Source of the DNA: Bacillus haynesii
GTDB lineage: Bacteria > Bacillota > Bacilli > Bacillales > Bacillaceae
DNA: 64,000 bases
Direction: 5' to 3'
Assembly (NCBI RefSeq): GCF_001969855.1
Contig: NZ_MRBL01000016.1
Span: 62,001 to 126,000 of the forward strand
Made by a program: the position numbers and the translations under genes. Below are positions 25,836 through 35,247 of the stretch, in pieces; the stretch's first letter is position 1; each line of letters starts with the position of its first letter. Below the pieces are notes generated by a model that worked only from the letters and a program-made list of their open reading frames with translations, had not been told where the DNA came from and ran no database searches.

Positions 25836-27608
25836 TTAAAACATTTTTTTATAAAGGTTATATATAGGAAACTTCTTTAAATTTTTTTGCAAATCGCTAC
25901 TCATAGAATCAAACAACCTCTTCGCTTTCAACCTATCTTCTAATAGAATTTCACAAGCAAAACTAAGATCGTCTTCTCCGTAACTCTTTTCCAAAATATC
26001 TAATATTTCATGTTTTTCATCATCATTTAGTTTACCTTTTTGGCGAATTTTAATTTGATATAAATTTATTAGAGCTATTTCGTTTTTAGGAAAGACTTCT
26101 AAATACCTTTGGATTAAATCCGAAGCCAATTCTAAATACCTAGTATCTTGATTCTCATCATAATAGGTGATAAAGTCTAAAATCATATTTATAGTTTGAG
26201 GGCTTTCGATGTCATGATATTCGCTGTTAAATGATTTTTTTAGAATGTCAAAGTTAAAATTTATCTTTGATGCAAGGTCTTCAATACTTTGAGCACCATA
26301 AATACTTAGTCTCCAATAATTCTCTTTCCATGTTTCATTATCGAATTCAACAGTTTTCTCACCTTTAGGAGCAAAACCAGCTATGTAATTTAACGCTTCA
26401 TTACTAAAGAAATTTATAAACTTATTTTGATATTCCTGATAAATTACTGCAACAGTTATCGAATCAGATAATTTGACATTAATTAATTTTCTTTTATCTT
26501 CAATATTTAACAAATGATATTTTTTATTTTTAAATATATCTATTATACTTCTAAATAATAGTGATAAATCTTCTGTTTCATCAAAAACGTAATCTAAACT
26601 AATACCTAAATCCTTAGCAACTTCCATTACCTCTTTATATTGCTCAATTTCCTCATCAATATTTGCAAATCTCTCCGGTTCATTAAATTTGACGGCATAG
26701 CCACTTGCTAATGGTAATCGATTAAATCTGCATAAGTATCGAATTAATTTAAGACACTTCAAAAAAGAGTTAAGCGATCTTGCCTCACCTAAATTTAATT
26801 TACCTTTTTGTGTATTTTTATTAAATTCAAACCTCAATGACTTTTCAATCTCTAAAATAATTTCACTCTTCGTCACCATGACAAAATATTGTATTTCAAG
26901 CTTTTCATTTTCTAACTCTACAATATCCCTTTTTTCAGTATGAACATGCTGCATAATTGCGGTACCCACTGGGATATCAATATTCTCTGTTGTAACTCCA
27001 TAAACGTATCCGTGTTCTTCAAAAAGGTTGAAATTTTCATCTGTTTGTAAATAGGTATAATTGATTTTGTATTCTTTATAATTTTTATTCGATGAGACAT
27101 CAATATAATATTTTGGCTGTTTATCAACAATATTCAGAAACATTTTACACAGAGGCTCTAATTGTCTGTATTTCAACTTTTTAAAAGATACTGTAACAGA
27201 GTCGTTTCCTGAAGAATCTAATTGCTCTAAAAGTTGCTTTAAATCCAAAGGAGCTAGGAGTTTAAAGTAAGCTTGCCTAACATAATTTTCAGGATTGACG
27301 GTAACTACAAAGTAAATAACACCTGCTCCATTTTTATAATAAACTTCTAAATCCTTTTTATCTATCGGATGACGAAATTTGTTTTGTTTGGATGTTTTCT
27401 TATATCTAGTCGTTCCTTTAATTTGTATAGGTACAATACCAACAAAGTTTTCTTTTTTTATCTGATTTGATTGATACAAAGTTATATTTCCATCAAAAGA
27501 GAGACCTTTATCATTCCATTGTACATTACTGATCATGTGAAAAGGTTCTTGTAGAATACAGTTATTTATTTCTAAACAAGCTAGATGTTCTATAATGATG
27601 TTATCCAT
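25836..27608 (-). CDS. large protein with DUF4365-like PD-(D/E)XK nuclease region
   Basis: 590 residues, AT-rich coding unlike the flanking backbone. Residues about 30-120 resemble a DUF4365/PD-(D/E)XK nuclease fold: GLSFDGNITLY (Asp39), then FVGIVPIQIKGTTRYKK with the Q-x-K and K-G-T signature (63-67). The middle is low-similarity helical sequence; the C-terminus (about 480-590) looks like TPR-type helical repeats (YLELASDLIQRYLEVFPKNEIALINLYQIK). ATG 27608 follows GGGAGAAATA. Alone in its transcription unit beside a tRNA integration site. Candidate single-gene defence nuclease; function is inference. Confidence 0.6.
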   Translation of the reverse strand: MDNIIIEHLACLEINNCILQEPFHMISNVQWNDKGLSFDGNITLYQSNQIKKENFVGIVPIQIKGTTRYKKTSKQNKFRHPIDKKDLEVYYKNGAGVIYFVVTVNPENYVRQAYFKLLAPLDLKQLLEQLDSSGNDSVTVSFKKLKYRQLEPLCKMFLNIVDKQPKYYIDVSSNKNYKEYKINYTYLQTDENFNLFEEHGYVYGVTTENIDIPVGTAIMQHVHTEKRDIVELENEKLEIQYFVMVTKSEIILEIEKSLRFEFNKNTQKGKLNLGEARSLNSFLKCLKLIRYLCRFNRLPLASGYAVKFNEPERFANIDEEIEQYKEVMEVAKDLGISLDYVFDETEDLSLLFRSIIDIFKNKKYHLLNIEDKRKLINVKLSDSITVAVIYQEYQNKFINFFSNEALNYIAGFAPKGEKTVEFDNETWKENYWRLSIYGAQSIEDLASKINFNFDILKKSFNSEYHDIESPQTINMILDFITYYDENQDTRYLELASDLIQRYLEVFPKNEIALINLYQIKIRQKGKLNDDEKHEILDILEKSYGEDDLSFACEILLEDRLKAKRLFDSMSSDLQKNLKKFPIYNLYKKMF

Positions 27609-27815
27609 TATTTCTCCCTACTTACTTTTTCTTCATATCTACTCTTACATTATATATACTCAGGGATATAAGTTGTCAATTAACATGGGATTTCAATTTT
27701 TTCTGTCAAACAGAGGTTGACGCTTTATGAAAACTTTATGCCGCCGATTAATATTATCATTTTCTTCGTGATTTTTTATTCTAGAGTTAAGCTGGGTTTT
27801 ATTCCTTATCGAAAC

Positions 27816-27838
27816 AGGAACACTCGTTCCTATATAAT
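27816..27838 (+). promoter_or_regulatory. LexA (SOS) box next to a -10 element
   Basis: AGGAACACTCGTTCCT (27816-27831) contains GAAC-N4-GTTC, the core of the Bacillus LexA box, immediately before TATAAT (27833-27838). It precedes the yolD remnant; yolD-uvrX operons are SOS-controlled in B. subtilis. Confidence 0.7.
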
Positions 27839-27859
27839 CTCCAAGAGGAGATGAACAAC

Positions 27860-28140
27860 ATGAGAGACGACAACTTTAAAGATAGAGGCACAATCTAATA
27901 GGCAGCTATGATGCTGCCGGAGCATGTCAGTTCGCTATAGAATTAGAAACCAACCACCACAGAGTGAAAAAGCCGGTGCTTGACATGAACTAAATAGAAG
28001 ACATAGAACGGGAACTGGTGATATGTGGAGGTGACGAGTTTAATACACCGGTGCGATTCGCCGTAATCAAGCTGCTGCCCTTTTTAAATGGAGCAGAAAA
28101 CGGGGAGATCGTTCAAATAGAGGGCATATCCATTACATAA
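27860..28140 (+). pseudogene. YolD-family protein, decayed
   Basis: After AGAGGAG, ATG 27860 begins MRDDNFKDRGTI and is then hit by TAA TAG at codons 13-14. The frame continues with AAMMLPEHVS, VKKPVLDMN (another stop), IEDIERELVI, FNTPVRFAV and ENGEIVQIEGISIT, all typical of YolD-like proteins, with part of the middle missing. YolD partners the Y-family polymerase UvrX; no uvrX follows here. Confidence 0.75.
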
Positions 28141-28395
28141 ATCATCTCCGTAAGATTTTACATGTCGTTGATTAAGAGGAGCTTTGAGGTGGTTGTCCCG
28201 TGGAAATAAAGTAAGACCTATTATTCAAAGAGCAACATAGTTACCACATGACGTCCTTCATCTTAATCGTTTTTTCCTTCTTAAATTAACCCTCCAATAT
28301 TCTAATTCATTACACCTAGTATAATTTCATTACGCACAAGATTTCAGATGGTTCTTATTTACTGTTATACACATAATGTCCCAAATTACCTTGTT
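28141..28395. other. intergenic stretch without recognisable gene
   Basis: About 255 AT-rich bases between the yolD remnant and the bacteriocin-like gene. No uvrX fragment, open frame with RBS, or strong repeat seen. Confidence 0.5.
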
Positions 28396-28424
28396 TTTCA
28401 AGTACAATGAGTTTGAATTATAAT
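28396..28424 (+). promoter_or_regulatory. promoter of the bacteriocin-like operon
   Basis: TTTCAA at 28396-28401, 17 nt, then TATAAT at 28419-28424; RBS and GTG start follow. Confidence 0.5.
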
Positions 28425-28442
28425 AAGAAGGGTGGCATTATC

Positions 28443-29216
28443 GTGAAAGAAAAGAAGCACAATGGTTTTAAGACATTTGTTATGGTACTGACATTAATAT
28501 TGGTTTCACCTGTATTTTCAATCTCAGTATCAGCGTCAGAGCTAACTGACAACGAAAAACTACATACTGAAACTACTGGAGCATCTAAAGGAAATTCTGT
28601 ACCCGATCAAAAACTGAACAGCGAAGAATTTAAGACTGTAAAGGTGAGTATGAATGATGTAAAGAAATTAGAAGCTTATCTTAAATTAAACGCAGATGGA
28701 ACTCTTACCTTAGATCCATCTTATACTAAACTAGATATCTCACGTTCTGTCACCAACGAAGTTCAAGAATGGATTAAATACTTGAACGGTTTAGTAAAAC
28801 AAAAAGAAGCTGTCATTAACTCTGATTTTAGTGTAAAAATTTTAGACAAAGACGGTAGTGTATTGACACTTGAGAATGAAAACAATAATAAAATGAAAGT
28901 AGCGAAAAAAGGCTGCGGTCGATCTGGTCATGATGTCTACTGGTGGGGATATAATCTTTATTTTGACTGTAATGAAACAAGAACACTATATCAATCATTT
29001 AAAGCAGGCGGTGGAGCAACCTCTGGTATTGCTTTAATATCAAGGGTTATTCCCGTACCTCCTACACAATTAGCAAGCGTAATTTCCGGAGTAATCGGAG
29101 GCGGACTAGTTGGTTTTGGTCAAATGATTCAAGACGAACATGAAGGGCATGGTGTTAGAATACGTTTTACTGGACTCGGATATGCAGCTGTTCCAACTGG
29201 GGTTTTTCCACAATAA
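28443..29216 (+). CDS. secreted bacteriocin-like protein
   Basis: 257 residues from GTG 28443 (AAGGGTGG upstream). Signal peptide about 1-31 ending SVSASE. A charged propeptide-like region runs to about 155. The C-terminal roughly 100 residues open with KKGCGRSGHDVYWWGYNLYF-type sequence with two Cys, then a long glycine-rich hydrophobic stretch (VISGVIGGGLVGFGQ), and end GHGVRIRFTGLG. This pattern (W-G-x-x-LY-C, Gly-rich hydrophobic core, short basic beta end) recalls small secreted antibacterial proteins of Gram-positives, but I cannot name a family. The next gene, 19 nt on, encodes a small membrane protein that could give immunity. Confidence 0.6.
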   Translation: MKEKKHNGFKTFVMVLTLILVSPVFSISVSASELTDNEKLHTETTGASKGNSVPDQKLNSEEFKTVKVSMNDVKKLEAYLKLNADGTLTLDPSYTKLDISRSVTNEVQEWIKYLNGLVKQKEAVINSDFSVKILDKDGSVLTLENENNNKMKVAKKGCGRSGHDVYWWGYNLYFDCNETRTLYQSFKAGGGATSGIALISRVIPVPPTQLASVISGVIGGGLVGFGQMIQDEHEGHGVRIRFTGLGYAAVPTGVFPQ

Positions 29217-29235
29217 AAATGAAAGAGGGGAAACT

Positions 29236-29472
29236 ATGACTTTCTTAGTTTTAATGGTAGGGTTATTTCTTTTCATTTACATGAAAGAACCATTCAGCAA
29301 AAAAGTGTATACTTATGTTTACGTGGCTTTTTATTTAATGGTTTTAGCCCTATATATTATTAACACTACATTTGTAAATTTAATATCTAGCAGACTATTA
29401 TTAATTGTAACAGTAATTGTCATTTCACCATTGTTCATCAGTTTCCTTAAATCCTCAAATGAATCTCGTTAG
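29236..29472 (+). CDS. small three-helix membrane protein, possible immunity partner
   Basis: 78 residues with three hydrophobic helices (2-16, 25-46, 49-70) and a basic/polar tail. ATG 29236 follows GAGGGG with 7-nt spacing; a longer frame starts inside the upstream gene and is rejected. Same strand, 19-nt gap and shared terminator with the secreted protein gene. Size and topology resemble bacteriocin immunity proteins; this is inference from context. Confidence 0.6.
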   Translation: MTFLVLMVGLFLFIYMKEPFSKKVYTYVYVAFYLMVLALYIINTTFVNLISSRLLLIVTVIVISPLFISFLKSSNESR

Positions 29473-29485
29473 TTTAAAGATAGAG

Positions 29486-29511
29486 GAGCAGGCATAATGC
29501 CTGCCCCTTTT
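29486..29511 (+). terminator. terminator of the two-gene operon
   Basis: GCAGGCA-taa-TGCCTGC followed by CCCTTTT, 14 nt after the membrane protein stop. Confidence 0.6.
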
Positions 29512-29513
29512 CG

Positions 29514-30420
29514 TTACTTCAATAACGCTTCAAGTTTCGCTTGAGTTTTGGGTCCGTAAATACCGTCGACAAACAGTCTTATTTAACTCGAATTTTTTGA
29601 CCAGCATAAATCTTGTTTGCATTCTTGATGCCATTCCAATTCTGCAGCGTCTTTATTGATGTGTTGAATCTTTTGGAGATTCCGGATAAAGTATCGCCGG
29701 ATTTGATTGTGTAATACTGTTTTTTATTCGATGCTGTTGAAGCACTGCTGCTAATCTTTAATTTTTGGCCAACATAAATTTTATTAGGATCTTTAATATT
29801 ATTCAAACTCTGAAGAGCTTTGACAGTCGTGTTGTATTTCTTCGCGATAACTGAAAGTGCATCCCCTTTTTTAACAGTGTAAACTGTCTCCGTTTTAACT
29901 GGCTTTTTGTTTGAAACAGGTTTTACAGTAGTGGCAGCTTTTTCAGTTGTCACGGCCACCTGTGCCCGTAACCCGTCACGATAACAAATATTCATATCAA
30001 CATTACCAGAAATACTTGACACCTTTCCGTTAGAAGAATACTGCCAGATATCCGCATGACGCCAAGGTGTGTTGTTATAATGAGCAACCCATAATGCAAA
30101 TGGCTTCAGCTTGGATTCGTCAAGGCAATTCTCAAGGAAAGACTTACCGCTGTATATCATGGCGAAGTAACCAGCTTTTTCAACTTGCCGTAAAAAGGCC
30201 ACTGCTGCATCTGTCAAAACTGATTTACTGACATTCCGCTGATTGGCTTTCACGCGGCCCCGGCCTTTCAGATTTTTATAAGTTGTATTTTCTTTTTCTA
30301 GTTCACCAATGCGCTCCGTCGTGATGGAATGACGTTCCCCTCTTTGTCTTAAAAACGCTTTGAGATCGGCACTTTTGCTTCTTCTGTTTGTCCTGGCATA
30401 AAGAAAGATCATATACTTTT
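29514..30420 (-). pseudogene. prophage endolysin remnant (GH25 C-terminal half, two LysM, peptidoglycan-binding end)
   Basis: An open frame (29579-30490) joins unrelated pieces. The 5' part reads in another frame as [14 protein letters not shown]...DKEGNVIP, like the start of phage XkdN-type proteins. Next come the C-terminal part of a GH25 muramidase ([36 protein letters not shown]) without its catalytic N-terminal half, and two LysM domains ([36 protein letters not shown]). Past the stop at 29579, another frame encodes LFVDGIYGPKTQAKLEALLK then stop (29514-29576), a peptidoglycan-binding-domain end. A collapsed phage lysis gene, not a working enzyme. Confidence 0.7.
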
Positions 30421-30440
30421 TCATTTTGTCTTTAGGCAAT

Positions 30441-30470
30441 AAAAAAACACTCTCGGCGTTTGAGAGTGTT
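30441..30470 (-). terminator. phage-type terminator upstream of the endolysin remnant
   Basis: AACACTCTC pairs with GAGAGTGTT around a 7-nt loop, T7 on the minus strand. The open frame drawn through it is therefore not one gene. Confidence 0.65.
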
Positions 30471-30489
30471 TGGTAAAAAACATTGTACA

Positions 30490-30732
30490 AAGATTCGGCT
30501 TACTCAAAGGAAGGTGACATACCAAACAACCTTTTGGCATGTTAATGGCCGTGTTGTTGTTGCTTTAAAATAAAGTTGATCAAAAACATCATTGGAACCC
30601 ACATATTATAGAAAGAACCCGTTTTGAAAAAAAGATTGATCAAAACGGATTCTTATCCAACGATTTAAGTTTCGGTTTTATAAAAAAGTTTGAACATTTT
30701 CTGGTTGCTTTTGCGAAAGATAATTTTACGAT
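30490..30732. other. intergenic AT-rich stretch, no gene recognised
   Basis: Contains two copies of a GATCAAAA motif (about 30578 and 30638) near AAACGG words, but no supported gene. Confidence 0.4.
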
Positions 30733-31089
30733 TTACTTAGTTAAATTAAAGCTTTGCTCAATTAAGTTATAAACTTCTTCTTCTGAATCTATACGTTCTA
30801 AAACAAGTGATATCCAATTTTCCTTATCCATATGATATCCAGGTAAAATACTCTTTCCATTTCTTAAACTGCCGCTTATTTCGGGAGGGCATTTTAAATT
30901 CAGAATATCTATTTCGTTATTTCCATCTAAGCCTAACTTTTCTGGGAGAACATTCATTACAAGACCATACCATTTTTCGTTAGGCTCATGTCTTAACGCG
31001 GCATAGTTTGGAAATTTTTGAAATGGGTAATCTGGCGATGTATCGAATTTTTCTTTGACGTGCTTAAAGATATCTTCTCTTGTTAACAT
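30733..31089 (-). CDS. MmcQ/YjbR-family protein
   Basis: 118 residues. Features of the MmcQ/YjbR (CyaY-like fold) family: early YPFQKFPNYAALRH, WYGLVMNV, later LNLKCPPEISGSLRNG and PGYHMDKENWISL. Some members bind DNA, but the role is unresolved. ATG 31089 follows GGAGGAATG at 8 nt. It sits between phage debris and the yjgCD operon. Confidence 0.8.
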   Translation of the reverse strand: MLTREDIFKHVKEKFDTSPDYPFQKFPNYAALRHEPNEKWYGLVMNVLPEKLGLDGNNEIDILNLKCPPEISGSLRNGKSILPGYHMDKENWISLVLERIDSEEEVYNLIEQSFNLTK

Positions 31090-31095
31090 ACTGAA

Positions 31096-31401
31096 TCATT
31101 CCTCCAACAACTTAAATAGATTTTCGGCATTTGCCGATCCAGATGGAACAATGGTGAATTTTATTCACTGTAAAATTCGTATGTCCTCCTGTAAATGTTT
31201 CTCTATTTTATGTATTTTATCATCCATCTTAGCCTTCGGTACATTACCTTTTTTCAATTCCTAACCAAGTTTCTTTTCACACTCTTCTTGGAATTTTTTC
31301 TCTTTCGGTTTTTCCTTCTATGAAGCATCACTCGATTGGCTGCACGCAGAATGCGCAAACCCGATCGTTAAGACAAACAATAGTAATAAGACTTTTTTCA
31401 A
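31096..31401 (-). pseudogene. small lipoprotein with three in-frame stops
   Basis: From TTG 31401 (after GGGGGAG) the frame encodes a lipoprotein signal (KKVLLLLFVLTIGF, lipobox HSAC), then meets TAG at 31318, TAG at 31261 and TGA at 31165, while the coding character continues in one frame (KEKPKEKKFQEECEKKLG, ELKKGNVPKAKMDDKIHKIE, TIVPSGSANAENLFKLLEE) to a final TGA at 31096. Unless only the 25-residue first part is made, this is a decayed lipoprotein gene. Confidence 0.6.
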
Positions 31402-31556
31402 GGCTGCTCCCCCATCTAAAGTAATCGATTTTTAAATTTCCCCTTTTCTTAACAGGTAAGAAAGAAACGATTATTCTATCTCATTCATCACAAACTTGCT
31501 TCTTTCTAGTATTTGAACATTTTCAACTAGTCCATTAAACCTTTTCACCAAAAAAT

Positions 31557-31580
31557 CCGAGCTGGCAACAGCCGGCTCGG
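31557..31580 (-). terminator. terminator of yjgC-yjgD
   Basis: CCGAGCTGGC-aaca-GCCGGCTCGG hairpin with ATTTTT following on the minus strand, 9 nt past the yjgD stop. Confidence 0.8.
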
Positions 31581-31588
31581 GCGGGTGG

Positions 31589-32149
31589 TCAATCCCTCTT
31601 ATTCATCCCCCTTTTCTCTCGGGGTTCCTGATGATGTTTTTGATGCTCTGGAGGCTGAGTCGTGCGTTCCAACTCCTTTGTATCTTGTCCCATTCCTTTT
31701 AAAAAGGAGAATAGCAGTGTAACTGCTTTGTTGATTTCCGGGTCTTTGAGCGAGCGGATGATATCAAAGTAACCTGTTTTCTCTTCGCTGTCCTTCTGTT
31801 CCACCGCGTTTGCCACCCCCGCATTTACTTTCAAAATGAGAGGTTCCAGCTGTTTTACATCCAGCATGCCAAGCGTTCCGAACAGAAGAAGCAGATTTTT
31901 CAGTGTATTGGCCGTTTCCTCTGTATCTGCCTTTTTCATTAAGATGTCAAGAACTTTATCTCCTTGGCCAAAAAGGCCGCGGAGCATTGGCAAAACACCG
32001 CGCTCGTTCATATGGCCAATCATATTCAGCGTTTCAAGAATAGCTTCCTTATTTTCGACTAATGCATCTTCTATTTCTTTCATATCACGCTTTCTCTGTT
32101 CCTCTTCGGTTATCTCGATTTTCTGAATTCGTTTAATCGCTTTAGCCAT
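31589..32149 (-). CDS. yjgD: DUF1641 protein YjgD, partner of the formate-dehydrogenase-like YjgC
   Basis: 186 residues, the same length as B. subtilis YjgD. DUF1641 features: [22 protein letters not shown] and [18 protein letters not shown]; the C-terminus is polar ([13 protein letters not shown]). DUF1641 proteins accompany FdhA-type oxidoreductases, probably as an assembly or partner subunit. ATG 32149 (RBS AAGGGGGA) overlaps the yjgC stop by 8 nt, implying coupled translation. Confidence 0.9.
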   Translation of the reverse strand: MAKAIKRIQKIEITEEEQRKRDMKEIEDALVENKEAILETLNMIGHMNERGVLPMLRGLFGQGDKVLDILMKKADTEETANTLKNLLLLFGTLGMLDVKQLEPLILKVNAGVANAVEQKDSEEKTGYFDIIRSLKDPEINKAVTLLFSFLKGMGQDTKELERTTQPPEHQKHHQEPREKRGMNKRD

Positions 32150-35099
32150 TATGCCCAATCCCCCTTTTCACAGCGTCGCCAGGGAAAATATAATCCTTCC
32201 GCGCCCATTTCTTTTGTACCTGCACACCGATTTGCGGCTGCGGATTGCCGTTGCGGTGATTGATCTTAGGCAGCGGATTGCTTCCGTCGTGCTTCAAAAT
32301 TTCCATCTTGGCTGATGTTTCTTTGTATGCAGGCGTATCGGTATCCTTATCAGCATGGCTGCCTGTTAACAGGTTGATCGCTGCTTCCCCTGAATCGTTC
32401 ATTGGCAGATATACTTCCTTCCCTTTGACACGATCAGTGATCAAGCACTTCACTTTGACATTTCCGAAAGGCGATGTGAGTCTGACAAGGGTTCCGTCCT
32501 GAATCCCTCTTTCTGCCGCGAGTTCAGGAGAAATTTCTAAGAACACTTCCGGTGTTTTCTTTGAAATGCCTTTTGATTTGTAGGTCAGGTTCCCTTCGTG
32601 GAAATGCTCCAAGAGCCGCCCATTGTTGACGTGGATATCATATTCCTCTCCGAACTCTTCAGGTTCTCTCCAATGAACAGGATAGAGAATGGCTTTGCCG
32701 TCTGGGAAAGGGAAGCGCTCAGTAAAAAGTAAAGGCGAATCCTTTCCATCAGCGCTTACAGGCCATTGCAGGGAATTGTAGCCTTCAAGGCGCTCATAGG
32801 TGACACCGGCATAAATCGGCGACAGCATGGCTGCTTCCTCCATAATGTCTCCAGGGTGCTCATAGTGCCAGTCAGCGCCAAGCTTATTGGCAACCTCCAT
32901 AATAATCTGCCAATCCGGTTTTGATTCACCCAGCGGTTCAAACACCTGGTACAGCCGCTGAATCCGGCGTTCTGTGTTTGTAAAGGTTCCCTCTTTTTCA
33001 AGGCTCGGGCTCGCAGGAAGAACAACATCAGCAAACTCGGCTGTACGTGAAAAGAAAATATCCTGCACCACAAAGAAATCAAGCTTTTCATATGCGGCGT
33101 GTACATGATTGATATTGGAATCGACCAGACCCATTTCTTCACCTTTTACATACATCGCTTTCAGCTGGCCGGAATGGATTTTTTCGATCATTTCGTGGTT
33201 GGTCATGCCCGGCTCCTTCGGCAGCGGCACACCCCACGCCCGCTCGTATTTTTGGCGGACTTGTTCGTCCGTCACTTTTTCATACCCCGGCATTCTGTCA
33301 GGCATGCTTCCGAAGTCACTTGCTCCCTGCACGTTGTTATGGCCGCGCAATGGGTAAGAGCCTGCTCCCGGTTTACCGTAGTTTCCTGTCACAAGCAGTA
33401 GATTAGAAATTGCTGTGCTCGTGTCGCTTCCGCCAATATGCTGTGTCACGCCCATGGCCCACAATGCGCACACACTGTCAGCCTGACCAATCATCTCTGC
33501 CATTTGGATGAGGGTTTCTTGATCAATTCCGGTTTTCTCCTCGGCATATTCAAGGGTATACGGCGTGAGGCTTTTCACATATTCATCCCGTCCGTTCACT
33601 CTTTCCTGCAAAAAGCGTTCATCGGCATTGCCGTTTTCAATTAAATATTTGGCGATGGCATTCAGCCAGACGATATCTGATCCGGCACGCGGCTGGACAA
33701 ATAAATCAGAACGCTCTGCCATTTCGTGTTTTCTAATATCCGCTACAATCACTTTCTGCCCTCTCAGCTTATGAGCCCGTTTAATGCGAGTGGACAAGAC
33801 CGGATGCGACTCAGACGTGTTCGAACCGATAATCAACACAAGGTCCGCTTGCGCGATATCTGTAATCGACCCTGAGTCACCGCCATAGCCGACTGTCCGA
33901 AATAGGCCGGCAGTCGCGGGAGATTGGCAATAGCGCGAGCAGTTGTCCACATTATTTGTGCCAATGATCCCTCTCGCCAGCTTTTGCATGAGATAGGATT
34001 CTTCGTTTGTACATTTAGAAGATGTAATAAAAGCGAGTGAATCCGGGCCAAACTCCTCTTTTAAATCCGTGAACTTGCTGGCGATCAGCGTTAACGCTTC
34101 CTCCCATTCCGCTTCACGGAAATGGTCGCCTTCGCGGATCAGCGGCTTTGTCAAGCGTTCCTCGCTGTTGACGAAATCCCAGCCGAATTTCCCTTTTACA
34201 CAAGTAGAAATGCCATTGGCCGGTGCTTCCTCCTGCGGCTCAACTTTCAGAATGTCTCTGCCCTTTGTCCAGACATCAAAGCTGCAGCCGACACCGCAAT
34301 AGGTGCAGACGGTTTTCGTTTTTTTGATTCGCTCATCTCGCATGGCGGATTCCATATCAGAAATGGCGAGAATCGAGCCGTAGCCTGTCTCGACGCCTTT
34401 CGTGATTTCGATCATCGGACGCAGTGTTTCGTTATTGATGCCTGTTAAATATCCGGCTTCCCCCTCCATTCCTTTTTCCATCATCGCGTTACATGGACAG
34501 ACGGTAGAACAGTGGCCGCATGATACACAAGATGATTCATTGATCGGCACATCATTATCCCAAATGACGCGCGGGCGTTTCCGCTCCCAGTCAATGGTCA
34601 GTGTTTCAGTCACCTGAACGTCCTGACACGCTTCAACACAACGGCCGCACAAAATACATTGATCCGGATCGTACCGGTAAAACGGATTTGATTCATCCTT
34701 ATGGTAAGGCTTCTGATCAAACGGGATGCTTTGGTGATTGACTTTCATTTCTTTCACCGTATTATGTATTTCGCATCCCCCGTTGTTGTAATCGCAAACT
34801 GTACAATAAAGCTCATGATTATATAAAATCTTGTCCATCCCGATGACCTGCGCTTTTTTTACATCAGACGAAAGCGTATCAATGACATCGCCATCCTTTA
34901 ATTCAGCGGAGCACGACCTCTTCAGCTCGCCATTGATGCTGACGATGCACGTATCGCATGTTTCAATCGGCCCTAAGCTAGGATGATAGCAAACTTGCGG
35001 CACTTCAATCGAACTGTTATTCAAAAGCTGAAGCGCCGTCTGTTCCTCGGACGCTTCCATTTCAACGCCGTTTATTGTGATTTTTTTCTGTTCAGCCAT
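32142..35099 (-). CDS. yjgC: formate dehydrogenase alpha-like molybdoenzyme YjgC
   Basis: 985 residues, matching B. subtilis YjgC. In order: N-terminal [2Fe-2S] domain ([15 protein letters not shown]), NuoG-type Cys/His iron-sulfur segment ([14 protein letters not shown]), two [4Fe-4S] ferredoxin clusters ([24 protein letters not shown]), the molybdopterin-domain cluster [13 protein letters not shown], and the active-site loop NCSRYCQSP, where Cys, not selenocysteine, is the Mo ligand; C-terminal Mo-cofactor-binding region with [12 protein letters not shown]. It should oxidise formate or a related compound in the cytoplasm. ATG 35099 has GGGGA 7 nt upstream. Operon with yjgD. Confidence 0.93.
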   Translation of the reverse strand: MAEQKKITINGVEMEASEEQTALQLLNNSSIEVPQVCYHPSLGPIETCDTCIVSINGELKRSCSAELKDGDVIDTLSSDVKKAQVIGMDKILYNHELYCTVCDYNNGGCEIHNTVKEMKVNHQSIPFDQKPYHKDESNPFYRYDPDQCILCGRCVEACQDVQVTETLTIDWERKRPRVIWDNDVPINESSCVSCGHCSTVCPCNAMMEKGMEGEAGYLTGINNETLRPMIEITKGVETGYGSILAISDMESAMRDERIKKTKTVCTYCGVGCSFDVWTKGRDILKVEPQEEAPANGISTCVKGKFGWDFVNSEERLTKPLIREGDHFREAEWEEALTLIASKFTDLKEEFGPDSLAFITSSKCTNEESYLMQKLARGIIGTNNVDNCSRYCQSPATAGLFRTVGYGGDSGSITDIAQADLVLIIGSNTSESHPVLSTRIKRAHKLRGQKVIVADIRKHEMAERSDLFVQPRAGSDIVWLNAIAKYLIENGNADERFLQERVNGRDEYVKSLTPYTLEYAEEKTGIDQETLIQMAEMIGQADSVCALWAMGVTQHIGGSDTSTAISNLLLVTGNYGKPGAGSYPLRGHNNVQGASDFGSMPDRMPGYEKVTDEQVRQKYERAWGVPLPKEPGMTNHEMIEKIHSGQLKAMYVKGEEMGLVDSNINHVHAAYEKLDFFVVQDIFFSRTAEFADVVLPASPSLEKEGTFTNTERRIQRLYQVFEPLGESKPDWQIIMEVANKLGADWHYEHPGDIMEEAAMLSPIYAGVTYERLEGYNSLQWPVSADGKDSPLLFTERFPFPDGKAILYPVHWREPEEFGEEYDIHVNNGRLLEHFHEGNLTYKSKGISKKTPEVFLEISPELAAERGIQDGTLVRLTSPFGNVKVKCLITDRVKGKEVYLPMNDSGEAAINLLTGSHADKDTDTPAYKETSAKMEILKHDGSNPLPKINHRNGNPQPQIGVQVQKKWARKDYIFPGDAVKRGIGHNG

Positions 35100-35247
35100 C
35101 TCCATTCCCCTTTCTTGCTTGTGTATATACCGAATTACCCATTTCTCTTCCCTTGCAAGGGATCAATAAAACATACAAAGCACACTCACATGTTTTATTG
35201 CATCATCACCGGGGAACGTGAGGGTAGATGAAAAAGGAGGGATCAGC

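Noticed and set aside
29579-30490. Single 303-residue LysM protein as an active cell-wall enzyme
   Set aside because: Contains only half of a GH25 domain, an internal phage terminator and foreign-frame 5' sequence.
31096-31401. TAG readthrough or recoding in the small lipoprotein
   Set aside because: Three stops of two types and weak conservation are simpler to explain as decay; no recoding signal seen.
32142-35099. YjgC as a selenoprotein
   Set aside because: The active-site loop has a plain Cys codon (RYCQSP) and no in-frame TGA.
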